Source: Pseudogracilibacillus auburnensis
Lineage (GTDB): Bacteria; Bacillota; Bacilli; Bacillales; Amphibacillaceae
Assembly: GCF_003201975.1 (NCBI RefSeq)
Contig: NZ_QJJQ01000016.1
Location: 1-64,000, forward strand
Direction of reading: 5' to 3'
Length of the DNA stretch: 64,000 bases
Shown: positions 18,018 to 26,100 of the stretch, piece after piece
Layout: every line of letters begins with the position of its first letter
How positions within the stretch are numbered: position 1 is the first letter of the stretch
Notes under the pieces: generated by a model
The model's input: the letters and a program-made list of their open reading frames with translations, nothing else
Told to the model about the DNA's origin: nothing
Databases searched by the model: none
Translations under genes and position numbers: made by a program

Positions 18018-18947
18018 TTACTCATACCGAATTTTCGGATTCAAAAAGCTATAAACGATATCGATTAATAAATTGACCAAAATAAATTGAACAGCAAACA
18101 ATAATATTTCCGCTTGAACAACTGGGTAGTCCCTAAATTGAATGGAATCAATTAATAATGTCCCTAGTCCCGGAAAACTAAAAACAGTTTCCACAACGAC
18201 AGATCCCCCTAATAAAAACCCAAACTGTAATCCAGCAACGGTCACAACGGGAATAAGGGAGTTTTTTAGTGCATGACCGAAAACAATGGAACCACTGCCT
18301 AATCCTTTTGCACGACCCATCCGAATATAATCTTGTTTCATGCTATCGACAAGAGATGAACGTGTAAATCTCGCAATCATCGCCATAATCCCTGCTCCTA
18401 AAGCAAAAGAAGGCATGATATAGCTTTTCCACCCGTCCGCTCCTCCGGTTGGAAAAATACCGAGTTGAACGGAAAATAGTTGGATTAATACGAGACCAAC
18501 CCAGAAGTTCGGTAAAGAAATACCAGAAACAGCAGTAAACATTCCGAGATGATCAGGCCATCTATTTCTAAACACAGCGGAAATAATCCCTAGTAATATT
18601 CCAACAATAAGGGCCCATAGAATACTTAAAAAGGTCAATCCCAACGTAGGCAAAATACGATCACCAATTAATTTACTAACAGGTGCACCAGATTTGATGG
18701 AATAACCTAAATCACCAGACAGTAACCCTTTTAAATATACGAAATATTGCTCGTATAATGGCTTATCTAACCCTAAACTTTGTCGAGCCATCTCTACTTC
18801 CTCAACCGTCGCCTCTTTCCCTGCTAATAGTCTTGCTGGATCGCCAGGGATAATGTGAATAAACATAAAAACAACAAAAGAGACGACAAGTAATAATGGT
18901 ATTAGACTAATAATTCGTTTCACTAAATATTGCCACAAATGAAACAC
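18018..18947 (-). CDS. Peptide ABC transporter permease (DppB/OppB)
   Basis: Second membrane subunit of the peptide importer, about 305 residues. Typical OppB/DppB features: the start QYLVKRIISLIPLLLVVS, FIHIIPGDPARLLAG, the loop RMGRAKGLGSGSIVFGHALKNS and the end FLNPKIRYE. Six membrane segments are expected. The start is ambiguous. GTG 18947 sits only one base after GGAGGT, so TTG 18938, ten bases after GGAGG, is more likely. It follows the binding-protein gene after a 109-base gap containing a hairpin. Confidence 0.92.
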   Translation of the reverse strand: MFHLWQYLVKRIISLIPLLLVVSFVVFMFIHIIPGDPARLLAGKEATVEEVEMARQSLGLDKPLYEQYFVYLKGLLSGDLGYSIKSGAPVSKLIGDRILPTLGLTFLSILWALIVGILLGIISAVFRNRWPDHLGMFTAVSGISLPNFWVGLVLIQLFSVQLGIFPTGGADGWKSYIMPSFALGAGIMAMIARFTRSSLVDSMKQDYIRMGRAKGLGSGSIVFGHALKNSLIPVVTVAGLQFGFLLGGSVVVETVFSFPGLGTLLIDSIQFRDYPVVQAEILLFAVQFILVNLLIDIVYSFLNPKIRYE

Positions 18948-18963
18948 ACCTCCAATGAAAGAG

Positions 18964-18985
18964 AGGGCTTACTTTCATAAGCCCT
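18964..18985 (-). other. Intercistronic hairpin after the peptide-binding protein gene
   Basis: The perfect 8-bp stem AGGGCTTA (18964-18971) / TAAGCCCT (18978-18985) with a six-base loop lies between the binding-protein gene and the permease gene. There is no long T-run on the minus strand. A partial terminator or an mRNA-stabilising stem is the likely function, giving more binding protein than permease. Confidence 0.65.
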
Positions 18986-19056
18986 TTGTTTATGTTTTAT
19001 ATAAGTGTGATCTTAAGAAATGTTTATGAAGAAAAATATTCATTTCCAAGATTCAA

Positions 19057-20637
19057 TTATTTTACTTGCGCTTTCGAAATATTAACGGAACCGTCTGGTG
19101 CTACATATACGCCTTCTAAATTGTTGCTACGTCCAGCTAAGTTAATATCAGTCGCTAAGAAAATCCAAGGTGCTTCACTATAAACAGTACGTTGTAAATC
19201 TGTATAGATTTCTTCTTGTTTCTTCGTATCTGCTGTAGCATTTGCTTCTTTAATCCAATTTGTTACTTGATCATTGTCAAAATAAGCTGTGTTTGCACCA
19301 TTTGGTGGGAAGTATTCACTACTAAATAAACCACGTGTCGCACCATCAGCATCACCTGATGAAGGTGACCAACTTACATACCACATCTGTACTTTTGCAT
19401 CTTCCGGTTTTTCGGGTGTGTAAATTTCGTCTGATAATGTTCCTTCTTCCATCGACTTAATCGTAACATCGATGTTTACCTGGGCTAATTGTTGCTTAAT
19501 AAATTCCATTCCTTTAATCGTTTCCGAACTTGTATTTCCCCAAATTTCAGCTTCAAATCCATCTTCATAACCAGCTTCTTTTAATAAAGCTTTTGCTTTT
19601 TCGATATCGAATTCATACGGTTCCTGTTTTGAATAATATTGTGTTTCAGATGACATAGTAGAATCAAGGACATGTCCAAAGCCATCTTTTACTACTTGTA
19701 AATAAGCTTCTTTATCAACAGCATGGTTCATTGCCTGACGAACTTTCAAATCAGAATATGGATCTTTAAACGTATTAATCGATACATATCTAGCAATAGT
19801 GGATGGAGATTCATCAATTGTAACATCATCACTATTTTCAAATTCTTTTACATTTTGCTGTGGCATCGGATAAACAAAATCAGCTTCTCCTGTTTTAAGC
19901 ATTGCCACACGTGAACCATTTTCCGGAACAGGGCTAAAGATAACTTTCGCTACATTTGTTTGGTCTCCACCCCAGTAATCTTCATTCTTTTCAACTTCTA
20001 AAATGGTTCCTTGTTTCCATTCAACAAACTTGAAAGTACCTGTACCTACAGGATTTCCTTCCACATATTTCGTACCTTCTTCAATTGCTTTCGGGCTAAT
20101 CATCGGAACCATTGCAAATTTATTAATCATCGCACTAAATGGTTCATTTAATTTAAATGCCACTTCATTATCATTAATGACTTCTAACGAATCAACAAAT
20201 TGAAGGCTACGTTTCGCACTTAAATTATTTGCATCATCCATAATGCGATCAAAATTCACTTTTACTGCTTCCGCATTAAAAGGCTCGCCATCATGGAAAG
20301 TAACATCTTCACGTAATTTAAACGTATAAGTTAATGCATCATCGCTAATTTCATATGACTCAGCTAAGGCTGGGATAATTTCCATATTTTCATCAAAACT
20401 AACTAATCCTTCATACATCGAACGGATTCCAAAGATAGAAACTGTATCACCAGCATTATGAGGGTCAAGAGTGATAAAATTTTGATCAATTGCAATTGTA
20501 ATTTCTTTATCTCCAGCTTCTTCACTCGATTTTGCGCTCTTTCCTTCATTACCCGCATTCGAATCATTATCTCCACTACATGCTACACTAAAAAGTGCAA
20601 GCATTAACACAAATAAAAATCCAAGAAATTTTTTCAT
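19057..20637 (-). CDS. Peptide-type solute-binding lipoprotein (SBP family 5)
   Basis: Extracytoplasmic binding protein of the DppA/OppA family, 526 residues. A lipoprotein signal ends in the lipobox FSVAC (Cys about residue 20), followed by an acidic linker. The mature part shows LDPHNAGDTVSIFGIRSMYEGL, FKLREDVTFHDGEPFNAEAV and the typical VRQAMNHAVDKEAYLQ. It delivers ligand to the DppBCDF complex encoded just downstream. Family 5 proteins bind peptides, opines, nickel complexes, glutathione or sugars. The neighbouring asparaginase, aminopeptidase and fucosidase make a glycosylated peptide or amino acid plausible. Confidence 0.93.
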   Translation of the reverse strand: MKKFLGFLFVLMLALFSVACSGDNDSNAGNEGKSAKSSEEAGDKEITIAIDQNFITLDPHNAGDTVSIFGIRSMYEGLVSFDENMEIIPALAESYEISDDALTYTFKLREDVTFHDGEPFNAEAVKVNFDRIMDDANNLSAKRSLQFVDSLEVINDNEVAFKLNEPFSAMINKFAMVPMISPKAIEEGTKYVEGNPVGTGTFKFVEWKQGTILEVEKNEDYWGGDQTNVAKVIFSPVPENGSRVAMLKTGEADFVYPMPQQNVKEFENSDDVTIDESPSTIARYVSINTFKDPYSDLKVRQAMNHAVDKEAYLQVVKDGFGHVLDSTMSSETQYYSKQEPYEFDIEKAKALLKEAGYEDGFEAEIWGNTSSETIKGMEFIKQQLAQVNIDVTIKSMEEGTLSDEIYTPEKPEDAKVQMWYVSWSPSSGDADGATRGLFSSEYFPPNGANTAYFDNDQVTNWIKEANATADTKKQEEIYTDLQRTVYSEAPWIFLATDINLAGRSNNLEGVYVAPDGSVNISKAQVK

Positions 20638-20651
20638 ATTTTTCTCCCTTT

Positions 20652-21644
20652 TTACAAGTATATTTTTGTTTCGCCTACCATTTTCCCATCGTCATTTACT
20701 ATATTTTCCGATCTCAATTGAAGTAAATTGCTAATTGTTTCCTCATTCCGATAATTAATTTTCTTAAGAATTTCAGCAATTAACAATGGCCAAATTAATT
20801 CTGTCCCACTTAAAACTTTGAGTGCGATACTTATTTTTTCTTTCCTTAATGCAAGACAATAAACTCCTTGAGCGCCCCCCTTCGCAATAATATTGCTATC
20901 CTTTAATAAAACACTGCATACGAAATCATGGGAGGCAATAATATTGGGATGAGCATTCATGACTTCTCCAATATGTACAACAGCATTTCTAAGCTTTTCA
21001 TCATTGATTAACTCTGGAACAGCAAATTTCAAATAGGATAATGCCATATTTTTCATCGGTACGGCATGAACTGGGACACCACATCCGTCCGTTCCTGAAA
21101 CGATCTCCTCCACAGGCACTTCGGACATTTCAGACAAATAGTGTACTATTTCTTGCTGTAAAGGATGATCCAGTTGTTCATACCCTGCTATCCCCAATCC
21201 TTTTCCTTTCGTATATCCTAAAAAACCTAAGTGCTTACCCGCACAATTATGTAATAATCTCCGTTTAGATTTATTCGCCCTTACATACTCTAACTTTGGT
21301 TTTTCGTTTAACGGATAACTACTTGCGCAAACTAAATCTTTCTCATCCACATCTAATTTTTCTCTTAAGCTAATAAGCGTTTCTTCATGATATTTTTCCC
21401 CCCGCTGTGAAGCCATAAATAAGGCTGTCTCTTCAGCGGTAAGATGATACTTTTCAATTACATTCGACATAAAGACTGGAATTGCTTGAAGCGGTTTCAT
21501 AGCAGATCGATAAAAAAAGCTCTTCTCCATATCCCCTTTTTCATATATGGTTTCTTTATCTTCATTGACAATGCAGATAACACCTTGATGCGTGTTCTCC
21601 AATGTATGATTTCTGAAATCCCTTGCGATAATCGGATATGACAT
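20652..21644 (-). CDS. AnsA-type (PF06089) L-asparaginase, possible glycosyl-asparagine hydrolase
   Basis: Protein of 330 residues in the Rhizobium etli AnsA-type asparaginase family. Diagnostic stretches are FYRSAMKPLQAIP, HNCAGKHLGFLGY and VSGTDGCGVPVHAVP. There is no signal peptide, so it acts in the cytoplasm. By family it hydrolyses asparagine to aspartate and ammonia. It lies only two bases past the ROK regulator and 14 bases before the binding-protein gene, in a cluster with a fucosidase and a sugar kinase. In Lactobacillus casei alf-2 the equivalent position is taken by AsnA2, which splits GlcNAc-asparagine. I therefore suggest, but cannot show, that the real substrate is a glycosylated asparagine. 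Confidence 0.85.
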   Translation of the reverse strand: MSYPIIARDFRNHTLENTHQGVICIVNEDKETIYEKGDMEKSFFYRSAMKPLQAIPVFMSNVIEKYHLTAEETALFMASQRGEKYHEETLISLREKLDVDEKDLVCASSYPLNEKPKLEYVRANKSKRRLLHNCAGKHLGFLGYTKGKGLGIAGYEQLDHPLQQEIVHYLSEMSEVPVEEIVSGTDGCGVPVHAVPMKNMALSYLKFAVPELINDEKLRNAVVHIGEVMNAHPNIIASHDFVCSVLLKDSNIIAKGGAQGVYCLALRKEKISIALKVLSGTELIWPLLIAEILKKINYRNEETISNLLQLRSENIVNDDGKMVGETKIYL

Positions 21645-21646
21645 AG

Positions 21647-22768
21647 TTATGCACCATCCTTAAAATATAAGTTTTTGATAAATTTACGCTGTACACTAAG
21701 GGCAGCACCTTGTACAACACCATTTCCTTTTAATTGAGTAACTTGAAGTTCAAATGAACGTGCTTCCGGGAACGATGTACTATTTAAATGTTTCTCGATG
21801 ACTAACGCCCTTATTTCAGGATAATCTTCTATAAGACATCCAGATAAAAATACTGCATCTGGATTGTACGCACATACGACATTATTTATCGCAATTGCCG
21901 CATACGTAGCTGCCTTTTCAATAATATTTACTGCTAGTCTATCCCCTTGCTTATATGACTCTACTAGTTCATCCATATTTTTTATCGGGCGAGTTCTTGA
22001 TGCTTCATCAAGCAAAAAGTCAACTGCTATATATGTTTGTAAACAACCAAAGTTACCACAAGTACAATGCACGCCATAAGGATCTAACGTCATATGGCCG
22101 ATTTCTCCAGATACATTATCTTTTCCACGGTAAATTTCACCATTTGTAATAAGTGCGGAGCCTACACCATTACCAAAACCAATCATCACAACGTTCTCAT
22201 ACGAAAGTGATGTACTCACATACTCAGCTAATGCTTTTAATTTCAACTCATTATCGATATAAATGTTGTAAGGTAATTTATCCGCTATCATTTGTTGAAG
22301 AGAAACTTGTTTCCAATTAAATTGAGCTGAAAGTTCAACAATTCCTAATTCATTATCAATGAGACCAGGCAAACCAACACATACCCCAATTACTCGATCT
22401 GACGAAATATTTGCTTCTAAAATTAAATTACTAACAGTACGTTCAATAAATTCTACTACTTTTTCAATTTCGTCCGTCTCCGTTTTAAAAGAATGATCAA
22501 CAAATAAATCCCCGACTAAGTTCATCAAACCAACTCGGATAATGCCTATATCAATTTCAACCCCAACCGAAAAAACAGCATGTTCATTCGGCACAAAATA
22601 TGTAGCTTTTCTTCCTACTTCTTCTCCCTGTGACAAGTGAACCTCTTTTATTAATTCTTCATCTAATAATGAGGCAACAATTCGAGAAGCCGACGTCGGA
22701 CTCATCGCCATCTGCTTAGCAATCTCCGCTCGGGAAATTGGTCCTTTATTTACAATAAGTTCAAGCAC
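21647..22768 (-). CDS. ROK family transcriptional repressor
   Basis: XylR/NagC-type regulator. It has an N-terminal winged helix (KGPISRAEIAKQMAMSPTSASRIVASL), then a ROK sugar-sensing domain with IDNELKLKALAEY, MIGFGNGVGSALI and the zinc motif CTCGNFGCLQ. It most likely represses the downstream operon until a sugar or glycopeptide product binds. The start is a problem. The reading frame continues upstream as VKDQHFLKKQNQSLVLELI, a normal ROK N-terminus, to about 22816, and an AAGAAGGTGAG ribosome binding site lies just beyond. No ATG, GTG or TTG occurs there; the codon at the right distance is ATC (22816). The GTG at 22768 has no good binding site and would cut into the first helix. Confidence 0.85.
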   Translation of the reverse strand: MLELIVNKGPISRAEIAKQMAMSPTSASRIVASLLDEELIKEVHLSQGEEVGRKATYFVPNEHAVFSVGVEIDIGIIRVGLMNLVGDLFVDHSFKTETDEIEKVVEFIERTVSNLILEANISSDRVIGVCVGLPGLIDNELGIVELSAQFNWKQVSLQQMIADKLPYNIYIDNELKLKALAEYVSTSLSYENVVMIGFGNGVGSALITNGEIYRGKDNVSGEIGHMTLDPYGVHCTCGNFGCLQTYIAVDFLLDEASRTRPIKNMDELVESYKQGDRLAVNIIEKAATYAAIAINNVVCAYNPDAVFLSGCLIEDYPEIRALVIEKHLNSTSFPEARSFELQVTQLKGNGVVQGAALSVQRKFIKNLYFKDGA

Positions 22769-22830
22769 TAAACTCTGATTCTGCTTTTTTAAAAAATGCT
22801 GATCCTTAACTTTGATAGTCTCACCTTCTT

Positions 22831-22935
22831 TACACCATGTTATTATTTATATTTAATTATTGTAAAAAACATAAAATAAAGAGTATATAAGATTGAAAAA
22901 CTATGTAATTACTCTTAATTTGTAACACCATGTTA
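22831..22935. promoter_or_regulatory. Paired operator candidates before the ROK regulator
   Basis: The sequence ACACCATGTTAT occurs twice, at 22832-22843 and 22925-22936, in the leader of the ROK gene. The distal copy forms the inverted repeat TAACAccaTGTTA. Two near-identical sites 93 bases apart in front of a repressor gene suggest autoregulation by looping or co-operative binding. The interval is very AT-rich and probably contains the promoter. Confidence 0.5.
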
Positions 22936-23030
22936 TAAAGATTATAAATTAAGGTTTATACCTAGTCAAGCATTTTTTGAAGAAAAACATTAGGCCTTAC
23001 CCCTATACTTATTTAATATAGTAGAAATGT

Positions 23031-23105
23031 AGAAAACTTTATCCGGGATAAGGATGAAGGAAGTCATTTCTTTGGAGAAAAAAGGAACACAAATACCACT
23101 GACTA
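23031..23105 (+). pseudogene. Possible third remnant of the XRE gene 3' end
   Basis: The plus strand here (aactttatccgggataagg and onward to the ACCACTGAC stem) can be aligned by eye with the last 75 or so bases of the XRE gene at 5294-5683, with gaps. It runs into the same terminator stem. No open frame remains. The alignment is weak outside the terminator, so this could be only a shared terminator. The rest of 22937-23086 shows nothing else. Confidence 0.35.
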
Positions 23106-23132
23106 GTAATGATATGTCAGTGGTATTTGTGT
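23087..23132. terminator. Strong bidirectional terminator after the SARP gene
   Basis: The perfect 17-bp stem ACACAAATACCACTGAC (23087-23103) / GTCAGTGGTATTTGTGT (23116-23132) has a 12-base loop. On the minus strand it is followed by TCCTTTTTTC. It lies about 110 bases past the SARP-like gene and closes the pilus locus. The inner part of the stem is shared with the terminators at 5666 and 38850. Confidence 0.85.
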
Positions 23133-23240
23133 AATAACCGATACAACTCATTTTGAATTTTAATAACAAGGGGCTTTCTGATATGATTACCCAAAAATGT
23201 ACTAACTCCCCATAAAATATTCCACTCAAATCTATTTAAC

Positions 23241-24344
23241 TTAATGAATCATTTGTTGTAATTTATTATATTGATATTCGACATTTTCCTTTTTCCCAAG
23301 CTTATCGTATATTTTCATTAATAAACAATTGGAATCTTTTACTTCAGGATATAATCTTTGAAGTTTTACGCAATAAGTAATTGCCACAGCATAGGAGCGC
23401 TGAGTAATAAGAAACTCAATTAATAAAATGGCTGTTGAAATAAACATTGCTTTTAATCGTTCTTTTTTCTGCTCTGACCATTTATATGGTTCATCTGCTA
23501 AATAATCACCTTTATATAAGGCTATTGCATTTTCAACATATGGTAACATTTCATCCGTCACTACTTTTATATTTTCTAAACTTACTAACCATTTTTCCAC
23601 ATCATATTGTACATCATGTAATCTTAACTCATAATAGTGAGTAGAGTTGATGATTACTATATTTAAGCCAATACTTTTCAATGTTTTTCTCATATGATAA
23701 ACAGCAATGTACAGATTTGCATAAGCATTTTTCACAACTAATTTTGACCAAAACAACTCGATTAACCGATCTTTTCTAACAAGCTGATTTCTATGTTGCA
23801 AAAGATAGATGAATAACTCTTTTACTTTCTGAGTTCTCCAATTAATATTCTCCATTATTTTACCATTTTTCTTTATATGAAAATATTGAAAGCAGCAAAT
23901 CATATACGTATCTCGACTCTCGTTTACCATGTCCGCTTGAGAATAAGGTACATTTACTTTTATTTTATTAGCATGGGAATTTGAATCTAACTTTTTAATT
24001 GTACACACTAAATCATTACTCGACAAATTACCTAAAAAGTATGCATTTTTAATATTTAGTTCATTCACTAAAGTTTCCACTTCTCTTTGTCGAACAGAAT
24101 GAATGAATAATTTCAAAGCTGGAAAATGAGTTACTATCTTTGTAATCTCTAGCTGGTTACTTTTCAATATCGCTTGGTCAATGAGCAATATATGGGGAAA
24201 CCATGTCATTATCGCTTGATAAATATACTCATTTTTCGCATCGATAACAACGATTGACTTTTCTCTTTGTAAAATACTTTTGAGCCCTTCTTGTAAAAGT
24301 TCCCTTTCAAAAAGTATCATCACTTTTAATTTTTTGTCCTTCAT
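23241..24344 (-). CDS. SARP/BTAD-type transcriptional activator with degenerate receiver domain
   Basis: Regulator of 367 residues in three parts. Residues about 7-120 look like a response-regulator receiver fold (KVMILFERELLQEGLKSIL, FPHILLIDQAI) but lack the usual phosphorylation pocket arrangement. A winged helix follows (RTQKVKELFIYLLQHRNQLVRKDRLIELFW). The C-terminal helical repeat is a BTAD domain (ENAIALYKGDYLADEPYKW, then TPR-like helices to the end). Such proteins act as transcriptional activators. It lies on the same strand just past the second sortase gene, so it is the obvious candidate regulator of the pilus locus. The signal is unknown. Confidence 0.82.
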   Translation of the reverse strand: MKDKKLKVMILFERELLQEGLKSILQREKSIVVIDAKNEYIYQAIMTWFPHILLIDQAILKSNQLEITKIVTHFPALKLFIHSVRQREVETLVNELNIKNAYFLGNLSSNDLVCTIKKLDSNSHANKIKVNVPYSQADMVNESRDTYMICCFQYFHIKKNGKIMENINWRTQKVKELFIYLLQHRNQLVRKDRLIELFWSKLVVKNAYANLYIAVYHMRKTLKSIGLNIVIINSTHYYELRLHDVQYDVEKWLVSLENIKVVTDEMLPYVENAIALYKGDYLADEPYKWSEQKKERLKAMFISTAILLIEFLITQRSYAVAITYCVKLQRLYPEVKDSNCLLMKIYDKLGKKENVEYQYNKLQQMIH

Positions 24345-24397
24345 AATTCATCACCCCTACAAATTAAAGTTGCCAGATCTTTTAGTCATGAGTCATG

Positions 24398-24418
24398 AAC
24401 CTTCCCAAATGGAAGGTT
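24398..24418 (-). other. Hairpin between sortase and SARP genes
   Basis: The perfect 8-bp stem AACCTTCC (24398-24405) / GGAAGGTT (24411-24418) with a five-base loop lies ten bases past the sortase stop. There is no T-run, so it may stabilise the mRNA or terminate weakly rather than fully separate the SARP gene from the pilus genes. Confidence 0.5.
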
Positions 24419-24427
24419 GATAATCTA

Positions 24428-25111
24428 TTAATTTGCACGTTCTCCATGAATTAATAATCTTTGATAGTTATGACGATACGGGTGACAAGTTAGTAATGTG
24501 GCTAAATCTTGTTTTTCTTCAATTTCTAATGAATCTGTCTCATCAGGGTAGATAATTTGTTGTTTATAAACCTGATATGTTAACGACTCATTCATCGTAT
24601 GAATATAAAAAAAATCCCCCTCATTTAACTCATCAATATTACGAAACATCTCCTTTGTCCCCATTCCACGATGACCAGCAAGTACAGTATGTGTACCTTC
24701 ACCACCAATCGGAATGGATGAACCTTCTACTTGTCCAATGCCTTTACTTAAGATATCATCCGTTGCCCCTAAATAAATTGGAACTACTAGCTTTAATTTT
24801 GGAATTTCGATTGCTCCAAACATCGTTTCATCATGTATCCCTAAACACTCTTGAAACTGATGGAGTTTTTCTTCATTATCCCCAAAAGGATCGCGAAACC
24901 CATTATGATCGTAATATATTTTTTCATTGCATTGTTGTGCTTTTTCCATTAATTGTTCAATTTCTTCGAGTGATTTTTCTTCCAGTTCAGTTCGGAATTG
25001 ATGTACTTGCTCTTTTTGCAAATAATCATTTATCCATTGGGCAATATGAGGGTATACTAAAATAGAGAATCCAAGCAAAAACAAAAGAATCATCCAACTA
25101 TTTTTCTTCAT
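24428..25111 (-). CDS. Class C sortase (pilus assembly)
   Basis: Membrane-anchored cysteine transpeptidase, 227 residues, with an N-terminal membrane segment. The catalytic residues are visible: His in VLAGHRGMG, Cys in LATLLTCHPY and Arg in YQRLLIHGER. The FRDPFGDNE stretch before the domain matches the DPF/W lid typical of class C pilin polymerases. There is no C-terminal membrane helix, unlike its neighbour. The ATG at 25111 is preferred over a GTG four codons earlier because a GGTGG site lies at a suitable distance. It overlaps the upstream sortase gene by 14 bases. It probably builds or anchors the pili encoded at 26101-31969. Confidence 0.9.
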   Translation of the reverse strand: MKKNSWMILLFLLGFSILVYPHIAQWINDYLQKEQVHQFRTELEEKSLEEIEQLMEKAQQCNEKIYYDHNGFRDPFGDNEEKLHQFQECLGIHDETMFGAIEIPKLKLVVPIYLGATDDILSKGIGQVEGSSIPIGGEGTHTVLAGHRGMGTKEMFRNIDELNEGDFFYIHTMNESLTYQVYKQQIIYPDETDSLEIEEKQDLATLLTCHPYRHNYQRLLIHGERAN

Positions 25112-25934
25112 TTGCTCGCCCACCTTTTCTTTTATGCCGCCATATCAACCATATGGTGAAAATTCCTGCGATAACGATCCCTATCATGATGAAAAAAGGA
25201 AGGTTTATTGCTTCTTCTTGACTAGACTCTATTTCTTCTTCATAAGGTACTAAATAACCAGTAACTAACATTCGATGCGTATTAATCATATATGGTTCAC
25301 AAGTTAACAGGGTGACGATATTATCTTCTTCAGAAAATTGTAGCCACTCTGTTTCATGTGGTAAAACGATTTGAACAGACTGTACTTCATATGCTAATGT
25401 TTCATCTAACACGTGAACAAAAAAATGATCACCAATAGCCATTTCATCCATATTTCGAAATAGTTTTGAACTCGGTAAACCACGATGAGCCGTTAACACA
25501 CTATGGGTTCCAAGCTCCCCACTTGGCAATGATGAATTTTCTAAATGTCCAACTCCTCTTGATAAGGTTTTTTCACCCGTGCCATGATATATCGGTAACT
25601 CAACATCTATTTTTGGAATATGAATGGTACCGATTGCAGGATTTATTTGCAATGCATCATAATAGCTTTTATTTCCAACTGTACTTTCACTCTCTTCCTC
25701 ATCAGAAAAAGGATCAACATAAACTACCTCTGATTTCGCTAATTGTTCATTATGTTCACGAGCTTTCGCCTTTTCCTTTGTGATTTGCTCTGCTTCCATC
25801 TCATGCACTTTTTCATGATAATCATTAATCAACGTATAATGCTCTTTCGTTGCAAATAAATTACTAATAAAAGGATACGAAAAAATAGTGAAACCGATTA
25901 AAAAAATAAAAATTAAAATGCTCTTTTTCATCAT
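25098..25934 (-). CDS. Class C sortase (pilin polymerase)
   Basis: Sortase of 278 residues with an N-terminal and a C-terminal membrane segment, as in pilus-polymerising class C enzymes. The lid motif VYVDPFSDEE precedes the catalytic domain. Catalytic His is in LTAHRGLPSS, Cys in IVTLLTCEPY and Arg in NTHRMLVTGY. It lies downstream of the pilin genes on the same strand and directly before the second sortase. Two different class C sortases for one two-component pilus suggest a division of labour, for example polymerisation versus incorporation of the large adhesin. Confidence 0.92.
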   Translation of the reverse strand: MMKKSILIFIFLIGFTIFSYPFISNLFATKEHYTLINDYHEKVHEMEAEQITKEKAKAREHNEQLAKSEVVYVDPFSDEEESESTVGNKSYYDALQINPAIGTIHIPKIDVELPIYHGTGEKTLSRGVGHLENSSLPSGELGTHSVLTAHRGLPSSKLFRNMDEMAIGDHFFVHVLDETLAYEVQSVQIVLPHETEWLQFSEEDNIVTLLTCEPYMINTHRMLVTGYLVPYEEEIESSQEEAINLPFFIMIGIVIAGIFTIWLIWRHKRKGGRANEEK

Positions 25935-25963
25935 GCATTCTCTTTTCTATTTGTGAATAGAAT

Positions 25964-26093
25964 GAGACTGGGACATAACAAATTTTCAAGACGAACAATA
26001 CACTACCTTAGCGAAGTATATTCCCGAAACGGGTTATACAGCCATCATTGTTCGGATTTCCCTTTGATAAAAACAATTTTGTCCCAGCCTCTT
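25964..26093 (+). repeat. Dispersed ~130-bp repeat, copy 1
   Basis: The element begins GAGACTGGGACATAAC and ends TTTTGTCCCAGCCTC, so its ends are imperfect inverted repeats. The inside contains TACCTTAGCGAAGTATATT. A second copy lies inverted at 32735-32873. It carries no gene. It sits between the pilin stop (26101) and the sortase start, so it is probably transcribed in the pilus mRNA. Confidence 0.8.
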
Positions 26094-26100
26094 CTTGCTA

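Noticed and set aside
22990-23229. Open frame of 79 codons on the minus strand
   Set aside because: It spans the strong terminator stem and has no ribosome binding site, so it is probably not a gene.
23241-24344. Normal two-component response regulator
   Set aside because: The N-terminal domain has a receiver-like fold pattern but lacks a clear acidic pocket and phosphorylation aspartate context, and the C-terminal part is a BTAD domain.
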